DNA from: Acidisphaera sp035272265
GTDB taxonomy: Bacteria > Pseudomonadota > Alphaproteobacteria > Acetobacterales > Acetobacteraceae
Assembly (NCBI GenBank): GCA_035272265.1
Contig: DATEQV010000404.1
Span: 1-16,255 of the forward strand
Direction: 5' to 3'
Length of the DNA: 16,255 nt
The position numbers were made by a program, and so were the translations under genes. Positions 1-6,824 of the stretch are shown piece by piece; positions within the stretch are counted from its first letter, which is position 1, and every line of letters starts with the position of its first letter. The notes under the pieces were generated by a model. That model saw nothing but the letters and a program-made list of their open reading frames with translations, was not told where the DNA came from and made no database searches.

Positions 1-107
1 TGGTCCAGGCCGCCAAGGCCAAGGCACGAGGCTATCGCTCGATCCGAAACCTCAAGGCCATCGTCTACCTCCTCGCCGGGAAACTCGACCTGCAGCTGCC
101 CGCATAG
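1..107 (+). pseudogene. C-terminal tail of a transposase, probably ISL3 family (partial at window edge)
   Basis: The frame open from the window edge ends at the TAG at 105-107 and gives 34 residues, including ARGYRSIRNL followed by IVYLLAGKLDLQLPA. An Arg-rich 'K-ARGYRS' stretch followed by a 'YL-AGKL' tail is the form I associate with the C-terminus of ISL3/IS204-type DDE transposases, which act in cut-and-paste transposition. Only the tail is visible, so I cannot tell whether the gene is intact to the left. A candidate IS end lies about 35 bases downstream, as expected for the 3' side of such an element. Another IS family is possible because the piece is short and recognised from memory of the family. 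Confidence 0.45.
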
Positions 108-118
108 CCACGTTGCTA

Positions 119-141
119 CCCACCCCAATCAGCGAGGAACC
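119..141. repeat. Candidate right terminal end of the ISL3-like insertion sequence
   Basis: Read on the minus strand from 141, the sequence begins GGTTCCTCGCTGATTGGGG. ISL3-family terminal repeats usually begin GG(C/T)TCTTC or similar, and this lies just past the transposase stop. From about position 142 the composition becomes more AT-rich, consistent with a boundary. The matching left end is outside the window, so the inverted repeat and the expected 8-bp target duplication cannot be checked here. Confidence 0.25.
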
Positions 142-143
142 GA

Positions 144-623
144 TATTTTCATAGTCAGGAGAAGGGTGAGGCTTGGGTCCTTAAAGTCGCGCTGACCACG
201 TCGATCGGGCATCTTGTAGTTCAGGACGATTCGAGTCAGTACGAACACTCTCCTGCAATCCGGGCTCGTCACTATGAGTTGTGGCTTAAACCATCCGGTG
301 TTTCTGCTCCGGGCACAGCCGGTGACGTAGACGAGGGCCTTTGGACCGTGATTCCCGGTGGCGACTGCTCGGCAAAACCGTATCGTTGGAAGATCGATGC
401 TTCCGTTATGGCTTTCACTGATGAGTCCGGACAAGTCGACTTGGAGCACATTGTCGCCGCGACCCCAAGTGGTTTCCAGACCGAAACCCAATCCTCCCAG
501 CATATCAGTCCACAAGGCGCTGAGTCTCTAGGAACAGTTTGGGACTACACCTTCGATGACGGTGGTAGAATTGGGGTCCAAGTGCCGGGTACGGACCGTA
601 AATTCTCGTCGGAGAAATGCTGA
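144..623 (+). pseudogene. Orphan gene fragment of unknown function, 5' end missing
   Basis: This frame is open from just after the candidate IS end to the TGA at 621-623, about 159 residues, with no ATG or GTG start; the first usable start is a TTG at 279 without a convincing ribosome site. The translation looks protein-like (WVLKVALTTSIGHLVVQDD near its beginning, later GTVWDYTFDDGGRIGVQVPG) but matches no family I recognise. Codons ending in A or T (cat, gat, ggt, act, aaa) are far more common than in the genes from 1346 onward, which points to recently acquired DNA. I infer that an IS insertion removed the start of the gene. A 128-residue antisense frame across 515-129 is also open, and I consider it less likely to be the real gene. 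Confidence 0.4.
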
Positions 624-638
624 GTGCGAGCGGTCAAG

Positions 639-694
639 GCGGATCTTTGGGATTTGGCATCCGGCCTTCTGTTGAAAATGGTCGCGGATCTTTG
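639..694. repeat. Pair of 11-bp direct repeats (gcggatctttg)
   Basis: The sequence gcggatctttg occurs at 639-649 and again at 684-694, a 45-bp period. Each copy is preceded by a GGTC element (ggtcaag before the first, ggtc directly before the second). Repeated short motifs in an AT-richer stretch resemble the internal repeats at the ends of some insertion sequences, for example IS21 family ends, but no transposase gene is attached. I see no convincing gene between 624 and 739. Confidence 0.5.
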
Positions 695-739
695 CCTGTG
701 GGGCCTACGAGGCATTTTGAACGGGGCGCAACGGGCGGC

Positions 740-1045
740 TCAGCGGCGCGAGGTGCTCGTCGCCCTCTCAGCCGTTACGAACCGCGCCCACCGCTCCAGC
801 GCGGCGCCCTTCTGGGGAAGGAAGTCGTGCTTCGCGTAAACCTTCGCGGTCACGCCGTCCGGCGCGTGGTTCAGGACGCGGCCGATGACGTCGATCGGCA
901 CGCCGAGCGCGGCGAACTTCGTCACCGCCGTCCGCCGGAGGTCGTGCAACCGCCAGGGAGCGGTGACCCCGCTCGCCGCGTCAAGGTCGCGCTTGATCGA
1001 CCCGGCCCGGAACCGAGGCCGGGCGCCCGGCGTGTCCTTCGCCCG
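740..1045 (-). pseudogene. C-terminal fragment of a tyrosine integrase (phage or genomic-island type)
   Basis: Reading leftward, the frame gives IKRDLD, then APWRLHDLRRTAVTKFAALG, then VIGRVLNHAPDGVTAKVYAKHDFLP, and ends naturally at 740. This is the catalytic end of a tyrosine recombinase: HxxR in LHDLRRT, the later His in VLNH, and the tyrosine nucleophile in VYAKHD. Such enzymes have roughly 400 residues; only about 100 are recognisable here. The frame stays open toward the tRNA but the N-terminal arm-binding and core-binding domains are absent, and there is no credible start. The piece lies about 100 bases downstream of the 3' end of tRNA-Thr, the usual integration site for these enzymes, so it is most likely the relic of an element once inserted there. 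It is not expected to be active. Confidence 0.8.
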
Positions 1046-1093
1046 CCTGGAGCCGATCCGGCCCGGCAGGGCTCGGGCCTCGTTTACCCGGAT

Positions 1094-1127
1094 GTTAACC
1101 CGGCCGGGCCGGGGTCGTCGGGTTAAC
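1094..1127. repeat. 8-bp inverted repeat just downstream of tRNA-Thr
   Basis: The arms gttaaccc (1094-1101) and gggttaac (1120-1127) are perfect inverse complements separated by an 18-base G/C-only-plus-T spacer. The structure starts about 20 bases beyond the tRNA 3' end. It could fold as a hairpin in the tRNA transcript and act as a terminator or processing signal, although no T-run follows. It could also be a recombinase arm site left by the integrated element. Confidence 0.45.
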
Positions 1128-1148
1128 GCGAAGGGCCCGGAAACACGG

Positions 1149-1220
1149 TGCCGGGTGAGGGATTTGAACCCCCGACCTTCGGTTTACAAAACCGCTGCAC
1201 TACCGCTGTGCTAACCCGGC
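1149..1220 (-). tRNA. tRNA-Thr (anticodon TGT)
   Basis: On the minus strand from 1220 a full cloverleaf can be drawn: acceptor GCCGGGT pairing with ACCCGGC, D stem GCAC with GTGC, an anticodon loop TTTGTAA with anticodon TGT, a five-base variable region, and a T arm GGGGG/TTCAAAT/CCCTC. TGT reads threonine ACA codons and, by wobble, others. The discriminator base is A, followed by CCG, so the CCA end is not fully encoded and must be added by tRNA nucleotidyltransferase. The anticodon stem has one G-A mismatch at its base (27-43). The 3' end faces the integrase relic. I could not identify a clear promoter in 1221-1345, which it shares with the divergent protease gene. Confidence 0.95.
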
Positions 1221-1345
1221 CCGAGGCCCGCACCTAGCCGATCGCGCCGCGAGGAGTCGAGGACGCGCAATTGATGCGGCCTGATAAGCAACGCATACCT
1301 AAGCCGCCGGGCCGAACCGCGCGGCCCACTGCGCCAGGAGATGTC

Positions 1346-3004
1346 ATGCCCGCCGCACCCGTTCCCACCGGCCGCCGCCGCGCCGCCCTGAGCCTGTTGC
1401 TGGCCGGCTCGATGCTGGCTTGGTCGCCGTCCTGGGCGCAGACCGGCGCCCCCGGCAGCCAGACCGCGCCACCCGCCACACCGTGGGCCGCCCCGCCGCC
1501 CGCGGCACAGGCGCCTGCGCAGGCACAGGCACAGGCACAGGCGCCGACGCCCGGCGGCGACAGCGGCAGCGCGCCGCAAGTGACTCGCGGGATCCGTCCC
1601 GGCGAGCAGGGACCCGGCGCCGTCCCGGGCACTAGCGGGACCGTCGCCGTGCCGCTCAATCCGGACACCGGCCCGCACAAGATGAACCGGGTCATCATGC
1701 CGGACTTCGCCGACCTGGTGGCACAGGTGCGGCCGGCGGTCGTCTCGATCACCGTGAAGCTGCGGCCCGGCGCCGGCGAGGAAAGCACCTCGAGCGAAGG
1801 CAACGGCGACGAAGACCACAACCAGCACCACGCCCACCCGACGCGCGCGCGCGGCTCGGGCTTCCTGATCGACGCCGACGGCACGATCGTGACGAACAAC
1901 CACGTCGTGAAGGACGCCGATTCGGTGGCCGTGCAGCTCGACGACGGCAACGACTATCCCGCGCGCATCGTCGGGCGCGACGAGCGCACCGACCTCGCCG
2001 TGGTGAAGGTCGATGCGGGCAAGCCGCTGCCCTTCCTGCAGCTCGGCGATTCCTCGGCGGTGCGGCCGGGCGAGTGGGTGCTCGCGATGGGCAACCCGTT
2101 CGGCCTGGGCGGGACGGTAACAGCCGGAATCATCTCCGCCGTCGGCCGCGACATCGGCTCCGGCCCGTACGACGAGTATCTGCAGATCGACGCCGCCATC
2201 AACCGGGGCAACTCCGGCGGGCCGACCTTCTCGCAGGACGGCAAGGTCATCGGCGTCAACACCGCGATCTACTCGCCCTCCGGCGGCTCGGTCGGCATCG
2301 GGTTCGCGATCCCGTCGAACCTCGTCAGCATCGTCGTAACCCAGCTCCAGAAGACGGGCCACGTCACGCGCGGCTACCTGGGCGTGCACGCGCAGGCGAT
2401 CGACTCGAACATGAGCAAGGCGATGGGCGTCGCCGTGAACGCCGGCGCGCTGCTCGACACGGTCGAACCCAGCAGCCCGGCCGGGGTGGCGGGGCTGCGT
2501 CCCGGCGACGTCGTCACGCAGGTCAACGGCAAGCCGGTCGCCAATCCGCGCGACCTCGCCGTGGAGGTCAGCGCCATCAAGCCGGGCGAGGTCGTGCACC
2601 TGCAGGTGACGCGTTCCGGCGAGAGCCGCACCTTCGACGTCACGCTGGCGGAGATGCCGGGCGAGCGTACCGCCGAGCGCGCCCCGAGCCATCCGCACAC
2701 CGGTGCGCGGCTGGGCGTGCAGGTCGGCCCGCTGACGGCGGAGCTGCGCGCGCGGCTGAACGTGCCGAGCGACGTCAACGGCGCGGTGATCACCGATGTC
2801 GAAGCGGACAGCCGTGCCGAGAACGCCGGACTGAAGGTGGGCGACGTGATCGTCGGCGTCGGCCCGAAGGCGGTGGGCTCGACGCAGGAAGCGATCGCGG
2901 CGATCCGCGATGCGATGAAGGAGCACGCGGTCGCGCTGCGCATCTGGCGCGACGGCAAGGCGGCGTACGTGGCGGTGCCGATGGACGACGGCCGCCCGGG
3001 CTGA
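1346..3004 (+). CDS. degP: DegP/Do-family periplasmic serine endoprotease
   Basis: A 552-residue HtrA-type protease that degrades or chaperones misfolded envelope proteins. I place the start at ATG 1346, five bases after AGGAG (1336-1340); an upstream in-frame ATG at 1271 has no such site. Residues 1-31 form a Sec signal peptide ending near WSPSWAQ. A Pro/Ala/Gln-rich linker follows (about 32-105). The trypsin-like domain has the triad His186 (TNNHVV), Asp216 (RTDLAVV) and Ser290 (NRGNSGGP). Two PDZ domains follow at about 343-440 and 453-550, the classic Do layout. The loop between the first protease strands (about 148-170) is unusually acidic and His-rich. The neighbours do not explain its role, and the gene appears monocistronic, followed by a hairpin. 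The family call is firm; DegP versus DegQ or MucD naming is not resolved by sequence alone. Confidence 0.95.
   Translation: MPAAPVPTGRRRAALSLLLAGSMLAWSPSWAQTGAPGSQTAPPATPWAAPPPAAQAPAQAQAQAQAPTPGGDSGSAPQVTRGIRPGEQGPGAVPGTSGTVAVPLNPDTGPHKMNRVIMPDFADLVAQVRPAVVSITVKLRPGAGEESTSSEGNGDEDHNQHHAHPTRARGSGFLIDADGTIVTNNHVVKDADSVAVQLDDGNDYPARIVGRDERTDLAVVKVDAGKPLPFLQLGDSSAVRPGEWVLAMGNPFGLGGTVTAGIISAVGRDIGSGPYDEYLQIDAAINRGNSGGPTFSQDGKVIGVNTAIYSPSGGSVGIGFAIPSNLVSIVVTQLQKTGHVTRGYLGVHAQAIDSNMSKAMGVAVNAGALLDTVEPSSPAGVAGLRPGDVVTQVNGKPVANPRDLAVEVSAIKPGEVVHLQVTRSGESRTFDVTLAEMPGERTAERAPSHPHTGARLGVQVGPLTAELRARLNVPSDVNGAVITDVEADSRAENAGLKVGDVIVGVGPKAVGSTQEAIAAIRDAMKEHAVALRIWRDGKAAYVAVPMDDGRPG
1517..1540 (+). repeat. 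Hexanucleotide tandem repeat in the protease linker
   Basis: Three exact copies of gcacag (1523-1540), preceded by one degenerate copy (1517-1522), encode an Ala-Gln run in the linker between the signal peptide and the protease domain. Copy number changes here would stay in frame and alter only linker length. Confidence 0.75.
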
Positions 3005-3018
3005 GCAGCATCGGCTTT

Positions 3019-3032
3019 CGGCCTTCGGGCCG
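3019..3032 (+). terminator. UUCG-capped hairpin after the protease gene
   Basis: cggcc (3019-3023), ttcg, ggccg (3028-3032) form a perfect 5-bp stem closed by the extra-stable C(UUCG)G tetraloop, 15 bases after the degP-like stop codon. No T-run follows, so it may act as a weak intrinsic terminator or as a 3' end stabiliser. The remaining intergenic bases up to 3063 hold nothing else I can name. Confidence 0.45.
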
Positions 3033-3063
3033 CCGGACGTAGTGTAGCGGCCCGACGGACGGG

Positions 3064-5172
3064 GTGGGCGATGACGCCCGGGAGGCGATGCTGCCAGGAT
3101 CGGACGCGAACTCTGCCCCGGGGAGCGCGCCTGCCCAGCGTGCGCCGGCCCCGCCGCCGCGTAAATTGCCGCCCGTCGACCTCGCGCGCACGATCTTCGA
3201 TGCCGAGGCGCTGTTCCGCCGCGGCGAGTTCGCCGCCGTCGAGCGGCTGCTCGGAAAGCTGGCGACCGAGGCGCAGACCGACGCGGCGGTGTTCCGGCTG
3301 CTCGGCCTCGCACAGGTCCGCCGCGGCGCGCTGGCCGAAGGCATCGCCAGCCTGCGGCAGGCGCAGCGCCGGGCGCCGAACGACCCGTGGGTGGCGATGC
3401 ATCTCGGCATCGGCCTGCAGACGTCCGGCGCGCTGCGCGAGGCCGCAACGCTGTTCCAGCGCGCGCACGAGCTCCTGCCGAACGATCCCGCGCCGCTGCT
3501 GAACTGGGCGCAGGCGCTGCTCGGACTGGGCGACGCGCCCGGCGCGGCTCGGGTCGCCAAGCGCGCCCGCCTGCGCGCACCCGCGATGCCGGAGGCGCAC
3601 TACGTCCTCGGCCAGGCGATGCTCGCGCTGGGGCGCTGGGCGGATGCCGCCGCCGCCAGCGCCAAGGCGGCGCGGCTGTCGCCCCGCTTCGCCGACGCCT
3701 GGGTCAATCTCGGTGTCGCCGAATACCGGCAGGGCCGCATCGAGGCGGCGAAGACGGCGATGCGCGCGGCTCTGCAGGCCGATCCGAACAACCAGGCCGC
3801 GACCGCCAATCTCGGCGCCTTCCTGCGCCTGACCGGCGGCGTGGAAGAGGCGGAGCAGTTGCTGCGCAAGGCGGGCAGCGCGCCCGGTGGCGTGGAAGCG
3901 CGTCTCAACCTCGCGGCCGGACTGCTGCAAGAGGAGCGCAACGCCGAGGCGCTGGCGATCCTGGGTGCCGAGCAGCCGCAGCGCGGCCCGCTGGCGCAGC
4001 ACTGGCGGCTGCAACTCGCGCTCGCCTTGCTGAATGTCGGCGCGAACGCGCGCGCTCGCGGGGTGCTGGACGCGATCGGCCCGCTGCCGCTGCCCGCGCA
4101 GCCGCTGCTGCACTGGCGCCGCACGCTGCTGGCGCTGAACGAGGGCGACCGGGCGGCGGCGCGGGCGCATGCGCAAGCGATGGAGGCGGCGTTGGAGGCG
4201 GCGGGCGAGTCGCTGCTGCCGGAGCACCGCATCATGGCGCATTACGACCTGGCGAAGTTCTGGTCCGGCCAGAACGATCCCGACCGCGCCTTCCCGTTCT
4301 GGGAACGCGGGCACAAGCTGCTGGCGCGGATGCAGCCGTTCTCTCGCGCTGCCTATCTCGAGTTCGTCGACGCGACCATCGCCAGCTTCTCGCGCGAGCG
4401 CTTGCGCGATGGTCCGCTCGCGTCCAACCGCGATCCCGCGCCGATCTTCATCGTCGGCATGCCGCGATCGGGCACGACGTTGGCCGAGCAGATCATCGGC
4501 GCGCATCCGTCCGCGCACCCGGCCGGCGAACGCGCCGCACTCGCGCAGTCGTTCGGCGAACTGGGCGGCGCGTGGGAGACCGGCGCCGCCGCACGGCGTG
4601 TTGCCTCGCGCGACGCGGCAACGCTGGACCAGGCGGCCGCGCGCTATCTGCGCGATCTGCACGCGCTGGCGCCGGGCGCCGCCCGCGTCGTCGACAAGAT
4701 GCCGGGCAATTTCCGCTATCTCGGCCTAGTCGCGACGATGCTGCCGGGTGCGCGCGTCATTCATTGCGTGCGCGACCCGCGCGACATCGGGCTGTCGATC
4801 TTCACGTTCCGCTTCTACGGCCACCACGCCTACGCGCACGATCTCGGCGACCTCGGCTGGTATATCGGCCAGCACGATCGGCTCATGGCGCATTGGCGCG
4901 AGGCGATGCCGACGCCGCCGTTCACGTTGCGGCTCTCCGACTGGGTGCAGGACTTCCAGGGCACGCTGGCGCGCGTGCTCGACTTCGTCGGCTTGCCCTA
5001 TGCGCCCGAGTGCGAGCGGTACCATGAACGCGACACCCAGGTGCGCACGGTCAGCCGCAGCCAGGTGAAGCAACCCGTCAACGCGCGCGGCATCGGCCGC
5101 TGGCGTCCGTTCGAGCGCCACCTCGCGCCATTGATCGCGGAACTGGAACGGAGTAGCCCCGGCGCAACTTAA
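3064..5172 (+). CDS. TPR-repeat sulfotransferase fusion protein
   Basis: About 702 residues. Residues 40-300 are a run of tetratricopeptide repeats (typical pieces: AHELLPNDPAPLLNWAQALL, FADAWVNLGVAEYRQGRIEA), a protein-binding superhelix. The C-terminal half is a PAPS-dependent sulfotransferase: the 5'-phosphosulfate loop FIVGMPRSGTTLAEQII begins near residue 462 and the 3'-phosphate-binding CVRDPRD near 568-574. It should transfer sulfate from PAPS to a hydroxyl or amine on a substrate presented by the TPR part; the substrate is unknown. There is no signal peptide, so it is probably cytoplasmic. The start is uncertain: GTG 3064 gives this length, and ATG 3088, two bases after GGAGG, is possible but tightly spaced. 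Only 14 bases separate it from the next gene, suggesting co-transcription. This TPR-sulfotransferase architecture is a common bacterial family of poorly known substrates. Confidence 0.9.
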   Translation: MGDDAREAMLPGSDANSAPGSAPAQRAPAPPPRKLPPVDLARTIFDAEALFRRGEFAAVERLLGKLATEAQTDAAVFRLLGLAQVRRGALAEGIASLRQAQRRAPNDPWVAMHLGIGLQTSGALREAATLFQRAHELLPNDPAPLLNWAQALLGLGDAPGAARVAKRARLRAPAMPEAHYVLGQAMLALGRWADAAAASAKAARLSPRFADAWVNLGVAEYRQGRIEAAKTAMRAALQADPNNQAATANLGAFLRLTGGVEEAEQLLRKAGSAPGGVEARLNLAAGLLQEERNAEALAILGAEQPQRGPLAQHWRLQLALALLNVGANARARGVLDAIGPLPLPAQPLLHWRRTLLALNEGDRAAARAHAQAMEAALEAAGESLLPEHRIMAHYDLAKFWSGQNDPDRAFPFWERGHKLLARMQPFSRAAYLEFVDATIASFSRERLRDGPLASNRDPAPIFIVGMPRSGTTLAEQIIGAHPSAHPAGERAALAQSFGELGGAWETGAAARRVASRDAATLDQAAARYLRDLHALAPGAARVVDKMPGNFRYLGLVATMLPGARVIHCVRDPRDIGLSIFTFRFYGHHAYAHDLGDLGWYIGQHDRLMAHWREAMPTPPFTLRLSDWVQDFQGTLARVLDFVGLPYAPECERYHERDTQVRTVSRSQVKQPVNARGIGRWRPFERHLAPLIAELERSSPGAT

Positions 5173-5186
5173 GCAGGGGGAAATCA

Positions 5187-6791
5187 ATGAGCGGCAACGG
5201 CGGCACGCCCACCGCGGCGGATTGGGTCATCGTCGGCGGCGGCCCGGCCGGATGCGCCATCGCGGCGCGGCTGGCCCGCGCGCGGCCCGAGGCGAGCGTG
5301 GTGCTGATCGAGGCGGGACGCGCGAAGGCCAACGCGCTCTCGAACATACCGATCGGCTTCGCGTTCATGCGGCCGTCTCGCACCGCGTACAACTACGCCT
5401 TCTCGACCGTGCCGCAGCCGGGCCTGAACGGTCGCACGGGTTATCAGCCACGCGGGCGAGGGCTCGGCGGCAGCACGCTGATCAACGCGATGATCTACAT
5501 CCGCGGCCAGCGGGAGGATTACGACGGCTGGGCGGCCGCGGGCTGCGACGGATGGTCGTGGAAAGACGTGCTGCCGCTGTTCAAGCGCTCGGAGAACAAC
5601 GAGCGTGGAGCGGACGATCTGCATGGCACAGGTGGTCCGCTGAACGTGGCCGACCTGCGTGATTCCAACCCGATCTCTCGCACCTTCCTCGACGCCGCCG
5701 CACAGGCCGGCTTTCGACTCAATCCCGACTTCAACGGGCTACAGCAGGAAGGCATCGGGTTCTACCAGGTCACGCAAAAGAACGGTCGCCGCTTCAACGC
5801 CGCACGCGCCTATCTGGGCGAGAACCGGCCATCGAACCTTTCCGTCATCACAGACGCCGAGGCGCGCCGGATCCTGTTCGACGGGCGCCGCGCGACCGGC
5901 GTGGAGTATCTCGCCGGCGGCCGCGTGGCTTCGATCTCGGCGCGGCGGTCGGTGGTGATTTCGGCCGGATCGTTCGGCTCGCCGCACCTGCTGATGGTCT
6001 CCGGCATCGGTCCGGCAGAGCATCTGAAACAGCATGGGATCACGGTCGTGCACGACTCGCCCGAGGTCGGGGCAAACCTGCAGGATCACCCCGATTTCGT
6101 GCTGCATGTGCAGGTGAACAATCGCAACCTGATCGGATTGTCGGCGATCCCGCAACTGATTGGCGAGTGGAAGCAGTTCCGCAACGAAGGACGCGGCATG
6201 CTGACGACCAACATCGGCGAGGCGGGCGGCTTCCTGTGCACGCAACCAGGGCGGCCGGACGTGCAGCTGCATTTCTGCATCGCAATGGTGGACGATCACG
6301 GGCGCCGGCGGCACTTCCCGCGCGGCATGTCGCTGCACGTCTGCGTGCTGCGCCCGAAAAGCCGGGGCACGGTGCGGCTCGCCGGGCCGGACATCGCGAC
6401 CAGACCGGTGATCGACCCTGCGTTCTTCAGCGACCCAGAAGACATGGAAACGATGGTGCGCGGGGTGATGCTAGGGCACCGCATCATGAGCGCGCCCGCG
6501 CTGGCGTCGCTGGGCGGCAAGCCGCTGCGGGACCGCGACTTCAAGGACGAGGCCGAGCTTCGCAAGCTGATCCCGCAATACGCCGACACGATCTACCACC
6601 CGGTCGGCACCTGCCGGATGGGCAGCGATCCCACGTCGGTGCTCGACCCGCAACTGCGCGTGCGCGGGGTGGACCGGCTGATGGTTGCGGACGCATCGAT
6701 CATGCCGGCGCTGATCAGCGGCAACACGCAGGCGCCCAGCGCGATGATCGGCGAGAAGGCGTCCGACCTGCTGCTGCAAGCGGCCAACTGA
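5187..6791 (+). CDS. GMC-family FAD-dependent oxidoreductase (choline dehydrogenase-like)
   Basis: A 534-residue glucose-methanol-choline oxidoreductase that would oxidise a primary or secondary alcohol using FAD. The ADP-binding motif VIVGGGPAGCAIAARL lies at residues 14-29, the family signature GRGLGGSTLINAMIYIRG near 90-107, and the second GMC signature (SAGSFGSPHLLMVSGIGP) near 260-277. The catalytic pair is His471 (YHPVGTCRMG) and Asn513 (SGNTQAPSAMIGE), the His-Asn form seen in choline oxidases and dehydrogenases. ATG 5187 has a strong ribosome site (AGGGGGA at 5175-5181). No export signal is visible. No betaine aldehyde dehydrogenase, transporter or BetI regulator is nearby, so choline is not supported as substrate. 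It is probably co-transcribed with the upstream sulfotransferase. Confidence 0.92.
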   Translation: MSGNGGTPTAADWVIVGGGPAGCAIAARLARARPEASVVLIEAGRAKANALSNIPIGFAFMRPSRTAYNYAFSTVPQPGLNGRTGYQPRGRGLGGSTLINAMIYIRGQREDYDGWAAAGCDGWSWKDVLPLFKRSENNERGADDLHGTGGPLNVADLRDSNPISRTFLDAAAQAGFRLNPDFNGLQQEGIGFYQVTQKNGRRFNAARAYLGENRPSNLSVITDAEARRILFDGRRATGVEYLAGGRVASISARRSVVISAGSFGSPHLLMVSGIGPAEHLKQHGITVVHDSPEVGANLQDHPDFVLHVQVNNRNLIGLSAIPQLIGEWKQFRNEGRGMLTTNIGEAGGFLCTQPGRPDVQLHFCIAMVDDHGRRRHFPRGMSLHVCVLRPKSRGTVRLAGPDIATRPVIDPAFFSDPEDMETMVRGVMLGHRIMSAPALASLGGKPLRDRDFKDEAELRKLIPQYADTIYHPVGTCRMGSDPTSVLDPQLRVRGVDRLMVADASIMPALISGNTQAPSAMIGEKASDLLLQAAN

Positions 6792-6794
6792 GGC

Positions 6795-6824
6795 GGCGCT
6801 GCTGACGGCGCGCCCGGCAGCGCC
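6795..6824. terminator. Inverted repeat between convergent genes, candidate bidirectional terminator
   Basis: ggcgctgc (6795-6802) and gcagcgcc (6817-6824) are a perfect 8-bp inverted repeat with a 14-base loop. They fill the 32-base gap between the GMC stop (6791) and the bicupin stop (6824-6826), the position expected for a shared terminator. No T-run follows on either strand, so termination may be factor-assisted. Confidence 0.5.

Noticed and set aside
129..515. Minus-strand 128-codon frame as the real gene in this region
   Set aside because: The plus-strand frame is open longer, has more natural residue composition, and the minus frame has no clear ribosome site; it cannot be fully excluded.
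740..1045. An active integrase or prophage
   Set aside because: Only the C-terminal catalytic part remains, there is no start, and no phage structural or replication genes are present.
1221..1345. A promoter pair for tRNA-Thr and the protease
   Set aside because: Both genes need promoters here, but no -35/-10 pair with proper spacing stood out, so none is annotated.
1211..4662. Very long open frames on the minus strand opposite the protease and sulfotransferase genes
   Set aside because: They are Arg/Ala-rich mirror frames of GC-rich coding DNA, lack ribosome sites, and the plus-strand genes carry complete family motifs.
5187..6791. Assignment as BetA choline dehydrogenase
   Set aside because: The catalytic residues fit, but no betB, betI or choline transporter is nearby and GMC substrates cannot be read from these motifs.
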